From an uncultured Bacteroidales bacterium (GTDB lineage: Bacteria; Bacteroidota; Bacteroidia; Bacteroidales; Bacteroidaceae): DNA of 64,000 nt. Positions 8,448 through 15,541 of the stretch are shown here, piece by piece; position 1 is the stretch's first letter; every line of letters begins with the position of its first letter. Both the position numbers and the translations under genes were made by a program. The notes beneath the pieces were generated by a model. The model saw only the letters and a list, made by a program, of their open reading frames with translations, made no database searches and had not been told where the DNA came from. The stretch spans positions 1-64,000 of the forward strand of contig CACYLU010000001.1 in the NCBI GenBank assembly GCA_902775375.1. The letters are read 5' to 3'.

Positions 8448-9458
8448 ATGGCAAAAGATTTAACAGTATCAAAAATAGAACGCCAGAATGTTTTAAATAA
8501 CCAAGTGGCAATTCCTCGCATCCAAAAGGCTTTGGACATAGAGGCTTATCATTTCGAGGGAAAGTATTACCTTACCAAACAAATGGTGGCAGACTTCTAT
8601 GAAGTAGATGTCAGGACGATAGAAAGATATTTGGAATCGAACAAGGAAGAACTAGAAAGGAATGGTTACTTTTTATGTAAAGGAAAACGATTGAGAGAGT
8701 TTATGTTACAATTTGCTCCCGACATAAATGTCGGTCACAAAACAGTATCCTTGTCTCTATTTGATTTCCGCGCTTTCCTAAACATCGGTATGTTGCTTGC
8801 TGAGAGCGAAAAAGCAAAACGCGTCCGTAGTCTCATTCTAGATATTGTTATATCTACCATTAATGAGAAAGCTGGCGGAGGTACAAAGTATATCAACTGG
8901 CGTGATAGGGATTTTCTGCCAGCTGCCATACAAGAAGAAAACTACCGAAAAAAACTTACTGGACCCATCAATGATTATGTGGAAGGGCATCCGACTTACA
9001 AATATGCTATTATCACAGATATGATTTATAAAGCTGTATTTCACGAGAATGCCAAACAATACAAGGAATTACTGAAGCTTGAACCCAAGGACAACGCTAA
9101 AGCAACAATGTATGCGGAAGTTCTTCGGGTCATCAGTTCGTTTGAAAATGGAGTAGGAAGTGCTATACGTGACTTGTCATTAAGGTTGAATAGGAAAATT
9201 AGTGTTCAAGAAGTACAGGAACTCATAACAAGTCAAGCAGAAAGTCCTGCAATGTCTCCATTCTTGTACGATGCTCGTCAGAAAATGGCCTCACTTGACT
9301 TAGGACTTCGAGATGTATATCATGATGGTATTGCTGGCTATTTACGAGCATTGTCTCCAGAAGAATTTGAGAGGTTTATCGGATCAGATTCCGTGGATTT
9401 GGAAAAACTTCTGGATAATGATGAAAACAAGCATGTTCTGGAACGTCTTAAAAAGTAA
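8448..9458 (+). CDS. RhuM-like DNA-binding protein, partner of Doc (antitoxin candidate)
   Basis: At 336 residues, this protein has an N-terminal region (about 25-110) resembling the RhuM/ORF6N class of phage-related DNA-binding proteins: YYLTKQMVADFYEVDVRTIERYL looks like a winged HTH and is followed by the SLFDFRAFLNIGMLLAES segment. The remainder is helical with no catalytic motif I can name. The gene ends six bases before a Doc-family gene, and such proteins are repeatedly found beside Fic/Doc toxins. Inference: it neutralises and autoregulates the toxin gene. The role is from context only. It starts 30 bases after vsr, so the pair may be co-transcribed with the restriction genes. Confidence 0.65.
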   Translation: MAKDLTVSKIERQNVLNNQVAIPRIQKALDIEAYHFEGKYYLTKQMVADFYEVDVRTIERYLESNKEELERNGYFLCKGKRLREFMLQFAPDINVGHKTVSLSLFDFRAFLNIGMLLAESEKAKRVRSLILDIVISTINEKAGGGTKYINWRDRDFLPAAIQEENYRKKLTGPINDYVEGHPTYKYAIITDMIYKAVFHENAKQYKELLKLEPKDNAKATMYAEVLRVISSFENGVGSAIRDLSLRLNRKISVQEVQELITSQAESPAMSPFLYDARQKMASLDLGLRDVYHDGIAGYLRALSPEEFERFIGSDSVDLEKLLDNDENKHVLERLKK

Positions 9459-9464
9459 AGTACG

Positions 9465-9932
9465 ATGGAAGATTTCATTTATCTGAACTTTGACGACATT
9501 TGGGGTTATTATCAAGAGACCATTGAGCAAAGCGGTGGAGGCATGTCGGGCATCCGAGAGCGGGAAGAAATAGAAAAGGTGCTTGATTTTGTTCAAAATG
9601 ATTTATACTATCCAACGTTGGAAGATAAGCTCACGTATATGGTTTTTGCTTTCTGCACAGGTCATTATTTTGCGGATGGCAATAAGCGCATTTCACTGGT
9701 AATTGGTGCTCATTTCCTCATCAAGAATAAAAGAGGATGGGCAGGATTCCATTTTCTACCATATATGGAAGCGTATATTTGGCATGTAGCAGCAGGTAAT
9801 ATCGACAAAGAGTTACTTACAAAAATCGTCCATTCAGTAGTTAACAAAGAAGAACTTGACGAAGAAACCAAACTTGAAGTCATTCATGCGATGGAGAAAA
9901 GTCCATTATTTTCTGAAGAAGAACAAGAATAG
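9465..9932 (+). CDS. Doc-type (death-on-curing) Fic-fold toxin
   Basis: The 155-residue protein has the compact Fic/Doc fold with the active-site motif HYFADGNKR (His67, Phe69, Asp71, Asn73, Lys74, Arg75). This is the Doc variant HxFx(D/N)xNKR rather than the AMP-transferring HPFxxGNGR. Doc of phage P1 is known to phosphorylate elongation factor Tu and halt translation. The preceding GIREREEIEKVLDF helix is also typical. It follows the RhuM-like gene by six bases. The reaction here is inferred from the motif. A hairpin lies just downstream at 9,964-10,012. Confidence 0.85.
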   Translation: MEDFIYLNFDDIWGYYQETIEQSGGGMSGIREREEIEKVLDFVQNDLYYPTLEDKLTYMVFAFCTGHYFADGNKRISLVIGAHFLIKNKRGWAGFHFLPYMEAYIWHVAAGNIDKELLTKIVHSVVNKEELDEETKLEVIHAMEKSPLFSEEEQE

Positions 9933-9963
9933 CAGAAGGACTGTCACTTATAAGCAACGAAGT

Positions 9964-10012
9964 CCATTTGTCCAAAGGAATTCGAGAAATTCTAAATCCG
10001 TTGGACAAATGG
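9964..10012 (+). terminator. hairpin after the doc gene
   Basis: A perfect 12-bp inverted repeat (9,964-9,975 with 10,001-10,012) encloses 25 bases that hold a smaller stem. It follows the operon end by about 30 bases. No strong T run follows, so it may act as an RNA-stability element rather than a classical terminator. Confidence 0.45.
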
Positions 10013-10022
10013 GAAGTATATG

Positions 10023-10047
10023 GCCAGAGAAGATTCACTTCCCTGGC
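10023..10047 (-). terminator. terminator hairpin overlapping the end of the minus-strand membrane gene
   Basis: A 10-bp stem (10,023-10,032 with 10,038-10,047, one G-T pair) overlaps the stop codon of the gene ending at 10,035. The intact 3' end contrasts with that gene's missing 5' end. Confidence 0.45.
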
Positions 10048-10523
10048 TTTTCTTTTGGCTTACTGTTCTTAAAATGTTCGTGTGCATAGCTGTACCCTTT
10101 AGACTGAACCATGTCATCGTAGCTGGTGATGGTAACGAACAAGTCTGGCTGAAGTTCTCGGATTATCTCACGGGTCATCTGATGTTGGGCCGCTATGGTT
10201 TGCAAATCTTCATTATATGCTTTCAGACGATTAACATTGACAACCTCATAGATGGTGAAGATGGTGAACATAAACGTCAAAATGATGCTTATCCAGGCAT
10301 AGACATTACGATACCATTTGTTGCTTGGTTCATAGAACACAATATGGATGCGCTCTTTTATTTTGTGCCAACGGTGTATAAGCTGATTCTTCAAAGAGTT
10401 TGGCACATGATTATTATCATCTGGAATGGCGCAAGTCTTCTTGTAAATTGCCCTATTGGAAAGTTCCCCTTTTTCGTGTAACTCCTGGATATAAGCATCT
10501 TCCTGTTCTTGGGGAGAACCTGA
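10035..10523 (-). pseudogene. 5'-truncated small membrane protein gene
   Basis: The reading frame on the minus strand is open from an in-frame TAA just beyond 10,523 to 10,035. Protein-like sequence continues upstream of the only usable start (GTG at 10,406): residues such as QEQEDAYIQELHEKGELSNR precede it, with no ATG, GTG or TTG among them. The visible part has one membrane segment (about VYAWISIILTFMFTIFTIYEV), a cytosolic basic front and a short soluble tail. The simplest reading is a gene whose 5' end was cut off near 10,523 by a rearrangement. A shorter 123-residue product from the GTG is possible. The function is unknown. Confidence 0.6.
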
Positions 10524-11079
10524 TTAAACTAACTGCTACGCAACATTTTACAAAGGCGCACCCAAGCAACAATACTCAAGTAATTAATAAAGACTATCAG
10601 TTAATCTGTCTTCTTGCTAAATCAAAAACCATAGAAGAGTCTTTGAAGACGATAGAAGAAAAATACTATCGTAAAGAGTCATTCGTTTACGTTGTAAACA
10701 TAGGTCTTAATGTAGAATTAAGTATGAAACTAACTTTTCCAGAAATACGCTCTCAGCTTCGTTTGTTATATAATGTTATATAGGTGTTTTGTCATCTATT
10801 AGGCTTTAACCAATTCAACATCTTATCAAGATTGATAACAGGACAAGCAAATACGTTGACTATCAGTAGTTATACAAAGGGCAGTGGGGTAATTGTTTCT
10901 AAATAGTGTCACAAGCTCCATGATGTGAACATTAGATGTTTAGAACCAGTCGTTCCACCTGCCAAACATCATGACTACGACTGAGCAAAACACAAAGAAG
11001 CCCAAGACGAAGAAGAACCAGAGGAAGAATCCATGATGGCGGCAGAGGACATTTCAACAGAATATGGGAATAAAGCAAC
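10524..11079. other. decayed interval with gene fragments
   Basis: No intact gene is evident. On the plus strand an open frame to 10,783 contains protein-like text (KTIEESLKTIEEKYYRKESF) but lacks a start after the 10,523 junction. On the minus strand 10,792-10,860 reads like a gene tail (CPVINLDKMLNWLKPNR, then stop). From about 10,990 to 11,083 a plus-strand frame repeats the acidic end of Vsr. Together they mark a site of repeated insertion and loss next to the restriction operon. Confidence 0.5.
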
Positions 11080-11083
11080 TTGA
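10990..11083 (+). pseudogene. orphan copy of a Vsr C-terminal tail
   Basis: After an in-frame TGA the frame reads ...EEPEEESMMAAEDISTEYGNKAT and stops. The end of the intact vsr reads EEEQMMAAEDMTDEYRNKTTR, so the two are clearly homologous, as is the DNA around the stop (GATAATA). Only the tail is kept and the catalytic Vsr core is absent. Either a second related restriction unit stood here and was lost, or part of the operon was duplicated. Confidence 0.6.
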
Positions 11084-11517
11084 TAATACGTTATAAGATA
11101 TGTCCCAGAAAGAAGGTTATCCCCCGAAACCTACTGATGGGTGAAAAGAACGAGTTGCACAATCGTTATATGCTCATTAATCCGCCAGAAGAACTTGCAG
11201 CCCTTACAAGCACCCCATCAAGTACCCCCGCAAGTACCCCATCAAGTACAGGTGCCCCATTCACAACCGACAATGAGAATATTTTGCGGTTGGTCAAAGC
11301 TATTGGTCATCGTCAGCTCTCCGTAAGGGAGATGCTTGTTGCCGTAGGTCTGAAAGACCGAATGAATTTTATGGAGTATTCTCTTACACCAGCAATGACC
11401 AAAGGCTTTGTCTGCCAGCTCTATCCAGACAAGCCTCGACATCCAAGGCAAAAGTATTTGCTAACCGTCAAGGGCTCTGCCCTCTATAACGAACTGACAA
11501 AGGATGCGAACAAATGA
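11080..11517 (+). pseudogene. winged-helix C-terminal fragment, probably of a Fic/ATPase-type regulator
   Basis: The open frame gives 145 residues. From about residue 65 the protein has a winged-helix domain (LVKAIGHRQLSVREMLVAVGLKDRMNF... followed by PRQKYLLTVKG) like that ending many Bacteroidetes Fic-family and RecG-like regulatory proteins. Before it comes a Ser/Thr/Pro linker made by a short tandem repeat coding STP units. The N-terminal 25 residues look unrelated and cover the stop region of the vsr-tail copy, and in another frame ATG at 11,099 gives MSQKEGYPPKPTDG before a stop. I read it as the 3' end of a larger gene that lost its catalytic part, although expression as a small DNA-binding protein cannot be excluded. 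Confidence 0.5.
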
Positions 11518-11566
11518 AGTTGGGAATTGGGGTGCATGGCTAATACATAATAACATTTGAAGGGAA

Positions 11567-11601
11567 CCGAACCACATTGGTGAATCGCCAATGTGATTCG
11601 G
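11567..11601. terminator. bidirectional hairpin between convergent genes
   Basis: CCGAACCACATTGG (11,567-11,580) pairs with CCAATGTGATTCGG (11,588-11,601), with small bulges and a seven-base loop. It lies between the plus-strand fragment ending at 11,517 and the minus-strand vapE-like gene ending at 11,629. Confidence 0.55.
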
Positions 11602-11628
11602 ATAGTGTTTCGTTAAGGCTGGCACCAA

Positions 11629-13746
11629 TTACCTCACCACCAGCCAATACTGCATGTGGAGGGTGGTGCGCTTGCTCTTATAATTGAACTGCACATTGTT
11701 CAGGGCATTGCCAATCTTCTTGAAGGATGTGTCGGCATCGAAGTTGGCATAGCGACTGGCAAGTAACTTACTGATATCGCCGATGCTCCACCATTTACCT
11801 TGTTCTCCCTCCTTAGGATTGCGGAAGGTCTCGCCAATCATCTCCACCAGGTCGTTGATATGCTGGAAGGGCTCGTTCTCCTGTATGAGCACCTTTATCT
11901 CATCATCATCCAACCAGAAGCGTTCACCTTGGTTGAACAGATAGAGGGCTTGAGCAAAGAGCTGTTTATGGTTCAAATTATCGGTGAAATCGATGTTTCC
12001 TGTCACTCCTACGCACACAAAACGTCTGGAACCTGTAGGATCGACCAGTGGTTTTTGCTGGTTGGTGGTGCCGATGAACGACGTATAACGACGGTATTGT
12101 TTGATAGTCTTTCCGTAGGGTGGACGGAATTTCACATCTGCCGATGACAACAGATATTTCAACACGATCTGCTGGGAATTGGTGGTCTTGTCAAACTCGT
12201 CGATATTGATCAGGGCAAAACTCGTCAAGGCGATATTCAGGTCAAATTCATTCTTGAAGTTAATCTTGTCGTTATAATAATCACGCAACTCTGGTGGCAG
12301 CAATATCTTGCAGAAACGTGTCTTTCCACATCCCTGACGACCTATCAGCAAAGGTGTCAACGCATTGCCTGTCAGCTGTTTGTCGCTCTCACGCCATTGT
12401 GCCACCATACCTGTAAGCCAGTATCTCAGGTATTTCGTCCAATGTGGTTGATCGGTAGGCACACGCTTTGCAAGGTCGGCAATGTAGTCGTGTCCGTCCC
12501 ATAGGGGCAACTTATCCAGCCAACTGTTAACTGGGTCGTATTGCTCAATGCGGGTTGAGTCGATGTAACGGTTCACATCACGGTCCCACGACTTCACACC
12601 CAGCTCCATTGCCTTGAGTGTCATATCATTGCGTACCTCCTCGGTGAGTGGTTTGAATTGCTGGTCGTCGCTGAATTTCTCACGATATTCGGCAACTCCT
12701 GTCAACAGATTCTTGCGCATATCGTAGTGCGAATTGAGGAATATCTCTGTCTGCATGACCTGTATGGTCTCCTTCGGCACACTCTTCAGGGGCTTTATCT
12801 TATATTTCTGGTAGAAATTCTCCTGTTCCTGCACGCTATATACGCTCTGAAAGACCTCTTCCACCAAGAGCTTATCGGTATTCAGTACAGGATGTAGCAA
12901 CGTAAGTCCTTGTGCATGAGACAATGGTATATCTTCCATCAAACAACTGCCAGCCACCATCATCAGCAAATTAATGAGCCTGTCTTCATCGGAGAAATCA
13001 TAATATTTCTTCAGTACATTGTTCACAATGAAAAGCCAGTTGAGCTGATAAGTGCGTGTGATGGTGCGTCCAGGCATCAGATAGTCATCGGCATCAGAAA
13101 TAATCACAGGCTCCACCTGCTTATATTCTTCTGTATCAGCCAGGAAAGCTTTCGCATTTGGGTTATAGTATGCCTCGGGGTCAGCACTCAAATAGACAGT
13201 TCGGTCCAGGCGAGGCTCCAGGTAGGCAATACCCATAGCAAACTGGTTCTGGTAGGCTGTTCGCGCCGTTTTATAGACATTGCTGTGGAACATCCTGATA
13301 GCCTCCTCTCCTTCTGGCAATCCACCTTCACCAAACAGCTCACCTCTCACCACAATCTTCACACTCTTACCTGAGGCACCGAGAAAGCACAACAGTGTTT
13401 CGGGCATGCGTTTAGCTTGCTCCCTCACCGCCACAGCTGCCTCATAATTAGGCAGATCATTCACTTCCAGGATTACCAACCCGTTATATCTCAGCATCCG
13501 TCTTTCGCCTTTCCTGTTTTCGAAAAGGGCAGCAAAGCACAACCTCGGCAGATTTATGCCCTCATTCATTCGCGTTACGATACTCCCATCTTCCTGTCTA
13601 CGAGGCTTCATCAGATGGTAGTGCATACGAAGTTGGCGCACATGCTCGCGAGCCAGTTCATCCTTGATACGTGCTGCTACATCGTCCAACTCAACTCGGT
13701 TGATGACTTCTTTCCTGCCTTTCTTTACAAACAATGTCAGTTCCAT
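11629..13746 (-). CDS. VapE/VirE-type primase-helicase (BT4734-like N-terminus)
   Basis: I start the gene at the ATG at 13,746 (705 residues, MELTLFVKKG). The longer frame back to 13,854 runs through the -7 box at 13,771-13,778. The N-terminal part (to about 280) matches the BT4734-like domain common in Bacteroidetes VirE proteins, with primase-like strands such as YNGLVILEVNDL. The C-terminal part is a virulence-associated-E helicase-like P-loop domain: Walker A GRQGCGKTR near residue 468, Walker B INIDEFDK near 511, then FIGTTNQQKPLVDPTGSRRF. VapE proteins of phage satellites replicate the element. No integrase or capsid gene is near. The gene diverges from an HU-like gene across a repeat-rich interval, which suggests that its target is that DNA. 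Confidence 0.82.
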   Translation of the reverse strand: MELTLFVKKGRKEVINRVELDDVAARIKDELAREHVRQLRMHYHLMKPRRQEDGSIVTRMNEGINLPRLCFAALFENRKGERRMLRYNGLVILEVNDLPNYEAAVAVREQAKRMPETLLCFLGASGKSVKIVVRGELFGEGGLPEGEEAIRMFHSNVYKTARTAYQNQFAMGIAYLEPRLDRTVYLSADPEAYYNPNAKAFLADTEEYKQVEPVIISDADDYLMPGRTITRTYQLNWLFIVNNVLKKYYDFSDEDRLINLLMMVAGSCLMEDIPLSHAQGLTLLHPVLNTDKLLVEEVFQSVYSVQEQENFYQKYKIKPLKSVPKETIQVMQTEIFLNSHYDMRKNLLTGVAEYREKFSDDQQFKPLTEEVRNDMTLKAMELGVKSWDRDVNRYIDSTRIEQYDPVNSWLDKLPLWDGHDYIADLAKRVPTDQPHWTKYLRYWLTGMVAQWRESDKQLTGNALTPLLIGRQGCGKTRFCKILLPPELRDYYNDKINFKNEFDLNIALTSFALINIDEFDKTTNSQQIVLKYLLSSADVKFRPPYGKTIKQYRRYTSFIGTTNQQKPLVDPTGSRRFVCVGVTGNIDFTDNLNHKQLFAQALYLFNQGERFWLDDDEIKVLIQENEPFQHINDLVEMIGETFRNPKEGEQGKWWSIGDISKLLASRYANFDADTSFKKIGNALNNVQFNYKSKRTTLHMQYWLVVR

Positions 13747-13770
13747 ATAGTAATTATTAGTTTTATGATA

Positions 13771-13778
13771 CAAAGATA
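13771..13778 (-). promoter_or_regulatory. -7 box of the vapE-like gene
   Basis: Read on the minus strand this is TATCTTTG, an exact TAnnTTTG match, 25 bases before the ATG at 13,746. The nearest TTTG lies 15 bases upstream of it, closer than the usual 19-21. It decides the choice of start codon. Confidence 0.6.
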
Positions 13779-13887
13779 AGCAAAATAATACTGCAAATAG
13801 AATAAAAATTGAATAAGATTTTAGAGAATTACATACATAACTACATAAATTCATATTATCATATTGTTAATTAGTAGTTTATTACAT

Positions 13888-13945
13888 CTGTTTACCTACA
13901 TTATAACTACATTTTACCTACACTAAAACTACATGCAAACTACAT
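13888..13945 (-). repeat. left inverted arm: five 11-bp iterons
   Basis: On the minus strand the pentamer TGTAG occurs five times with starts exactly 11 bp apart (plus-strand CTACA at 13,896, 13,907, 13,918, 13,929 and 13,940). The arm is an inverted copy of 14,237-14,294: the first 41 bp or so are identical and the rest differs at only a few bases. It lies between the vapE-like promoter and the palindromes. Confidence 0.9.
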
Positions 13946-13954
13946 GATAGGCAT

Positions 13955-14038
13955 AAAATTCTCATGAGAATTTTGTCGTTTACCCGTAGCAAACCGACCG
14001 TTATCTAGTAGCAAACGGTGAAATTCTCATGAGAATTT
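13955..14038. repeat. two long palindromes enclosing four 11-bp units
   Basis: AAAATTCTCATGAGAATTTT (13,955-13,974) is a perfect 20-bp palindrome, and an 18-bp version lies at 14,021-14,038. The 44 bases 13,975-14,018 between them split into exactly four 11-bp units, two of which begin GTAGCAAAC (13,986 and 14,008, 22 bp apart). The palindromes could be dimer-binding sites or cruciform-forming sites. Confidence 0.9.
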
Positions 14039-14140
14039 GAAAACTTAGTTATTTCTGGCACCAAGCAAGCAAAGACAGATCATTGTCTCTTCCCGTATCT
14101 CAGTACTTATGGTAAAGGAGAGAAAACAGATAGATTCATA

Positions 14141-14294
14141 TGGTTAACATATGTTTAGCAGGTGGTTAAGCTATGGTTAGCTTCCTGTTAACAGATGGTT
14201 TGCATGCCGTTAATATATGCTTTAGATGTAGTTAGTATGTAGTTTGCATGTAGTTTTAGTGTAGGTAAAATGTAGTTTTTATGTAGGTAGAAAC
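14141..14294 (+). repeat. array of fourteen 11-bp phased iterons
   Basis: Fourteen consecutive 11-bp units with core T-R-G-T-T-A/T start at 14,141, 14,152, 14,163 and so on to 14,284. Early units read TGGTTA or TGTTTA; the last six read TAGTTA, TAGTTT or TAGGTA preceded by TG, so TGTAG recurs at 14,227, 14,238, 14,249, 14,260, 14,271 and 14,282. A period of 11 bp puts each site on nearly the same face of the helix, as in replication-origin iterons or multi-copy operators. One further TGTAG is at 14,337. Confidence 0.9.
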
Positions 14295-14361
14295 ATTTAT
14301 TAATTGTTTAATATTCAATTAATTTATATCACTTTATGTAGGTAATTAATGAATTTATGAT

Positions 14362-14369
14362 TATCTTTG
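14362..14369 (+). promoter_or_regulatory. -7 box of the HU-like gene
   Basis: TATCTTTG matches the Bacteroidetes -7 box, 24 bases before the ATG at 14,393. It mirrors the box of the divergent vapE-like gene in sequence and distance, so both promoters flank the iteron region symmetrically. No clear -33 TTTG is seen. Confidence 0.6.
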
Positions 14370-14392
14370 CAAAAAAAATATTATCACTAATT

Positions 14393-14782
14393 ATGAAGTA
14401 CAAAATCGAGCAACAAAACAAGCCAACTCTCCCTTCTCACGGTAAGTATATGGCCAAGGCAGTACACCAGAACACTATTGACACACGCCAGCTGATTGAT
14501 GAGTTAGCCAGGAGGAGCCGTTCGGGCATGGATGAAAGTATCATCAAGCCTGTTCTCATCGGTCTTTCTGAGATTATCAAGGATCATCTGCGCAATGGCG
14601 ACAGGGTAAAACTTGACGAATTCGGATTGATGAAACTAGAAATCAGCAGCGAGAAAGTGGATAAGCCAGAAGACTTCAAGCCCAAAAAGCATATCAAAGG
14701 TGTGAAACTGCATTTCTTACCCGAGAGCATCGAAGGCAAGCAACCCCTCTATGATGACATCAAGTTTGAGAAAGTCAAATAA
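14393..14782 (+). CDS. HU-family histone-like DNA-binding protein
   Basis: I use the ATG at 14,393 (129 residues, MKYKIEQQ), because the upstream ATG at 14,357 lies on the promoter. Residues 20-110 form the HU/IHF-like fold of the long Bacteroidetes type: helices HQNTIDTRQLIDELARRSRSG and ESIIKPVLIGLSEIIKDHL, then the strand GDRVKLDEFGLMKLEI and the DNA-arm region. Such HU-like genes commonly accompany VirE/VapE genes in Bacteroidetes genomes. It would bend or coat DNA. With eleven-bp phased repeats directly upstream, binding to that array is an attractive but untested role. It has no overlap with neighbours. Confidence 0.88.
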   Translation: MKYKIEQQNKPTLPSHGKYMAKAVHQNTIDTRQLIDELARRSRSGMDESIIKPVLIGLSEIIKDHLRNGDRVKLDEFGLMKLEISSEKVDKPEDFKPKKHIKGVKLHFLPESIEGKQPLYDDIKFEKVK

Positions 14783-14804
14783 TCAGCATTTACAAAGGGA
14801 CCAT

Positions 14805-14835
14805 TTTGCCTTTTCAGGAAATCTCACTATCTTTG
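14805..14835 (+). promoter_or_regulatory. consensus Bacteroidetes promoter of the AlkZ-related gene
   Basis: TTTG (14,805-14,808) is followed after exactly 19 bases by TATCTTTG (14,828-14,835). Both boxes and the spacing fit the primary-sigma consensus. The start codon is 25 bases downstream. Confidence 0.75.
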
Positions 14836-14860
14836 ACAGACGAAAAACCTAAACGTCTTT

Positions 14861-15541
14861 ATGCGCAATATCAACGACCTCAGCAAAGCAAGTTCGTGCA
14901 GTGAACTCTCAGAACTGGTACAGCAAGTAGGACTCCTGCCCTTGCTGGATAGTGGCATCACGGGCTATTCAGCTGATGCATTGGTGGAAGATGATTGCCG
15001 CTACGTCATCCTTCCTGATGGTGGATGGGATTGGCCTTTATGGAAATGGAAAGGTCCTATCGTAACGGATGGTAATTGTGTGTATGGCAAGTTCTTTGCT
15101 GGCAAAGCAGGTTTCATCAGTATGGAATGGTGGCCCGACTTCTGCAATTATCGACGCCACGAACGACCAGCACCCAGCGAAGGGTCGATTGAAGAGGCCA
15201 TATTGCAGACCTTACACGAACAAGGAAGTATGATTACTCGCGAGCTACGAGCTGCCTGTGGCTTTAACGGCCCTAAGATGCGAAGCCGTTTCGATGGATA
15301 CATCACTCGCTTACAGATGGCTTGCCGTATTGTGACAGAAGACTTTGTATATCCCCTCGACAAGCATAACAACGAATATGGATGGGGATGGGCGTTGTTG
15401 AACATTCCTGTAATTCTATTGGGGAAAGAGGCTTGCAGATGCCCACGTACCCCTCAAGAATCATTTGAACGCTTGTTCGCCCACTTGAAGGCTATGGTGC
15501 CTCAAGCGACTGAGAAGCAAATCATGAAGTTACTCCAGTGA
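14861..15541 (+). CDS. AlkZ-related protein
   Basis: The 226-residue protein matches a family named for similarity to the AlkZ DNA glycosylase. The diagnostic stretch is DWPLWKWKGPIV followed by CVYGKFFAGKAGFISMEWWPDF, with a later GWGWALLN strand. The catalytic QxQ/QxD motif of true AlkZ enzymes is not evident, so glycosylase activity should not be assumed. A possible winged helix lies around residues 110-150 (ITRELRAACGF). It has its own consensus promoter. Its 3' end overlaps the convergent phosphatase gene by 12 bases. Confidence 0.65.
   Translation: MRNINDLSKASSCSELSELVQQVGLLPLLDSGITGYSADALVEDDCRYVILPDGGWDWPLWKWKGPIVTDGNCVYGKFFAGKAGFISMEWWPDFCNYRRHERPAPSEGSIEEAILQTLHEQGSMITRELRAACGFNGPKMRSRFDGYITRLQMACRIVTEDFVYPLDKHNNEYGWGWALLNIPVILLGKEACRCPRTPQESFERLFAHLKAMVPQATEKQIMKLLQ

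Noticed and set aside
10400-10783. Plus-strand frame of 127 residues opposite the truncated membrane gene
   Set aside because: The first part is a shadow of the minus-strand gene. Only the part after 10,523 looks protein-like and it has no start; kept as a fragment in the decayed interval, not as a gene.
11080-11178. Restriction-module gene start at ATG 11,099 (MSQKEGYPPKPTDG)
   Set aside because: Stops after 14 codons; it may be a frameshifted front of the winged-helix fragment, but this cannot be shown.
13747-13854. N-terminal extension of the VapE-like protein by 36 residues with a hydrophobic stretch
   Set aside because: The extension runs over the TATCTTTG promoter box and the hydrophobic text is AT-rich non-coding DNA; ATG at 13,746 fits the family start.
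14141-14294. CRISPR or coding minisatellite
   Set aside because: Units are contiguous 11-mers without spacers and no long open frame covers them.
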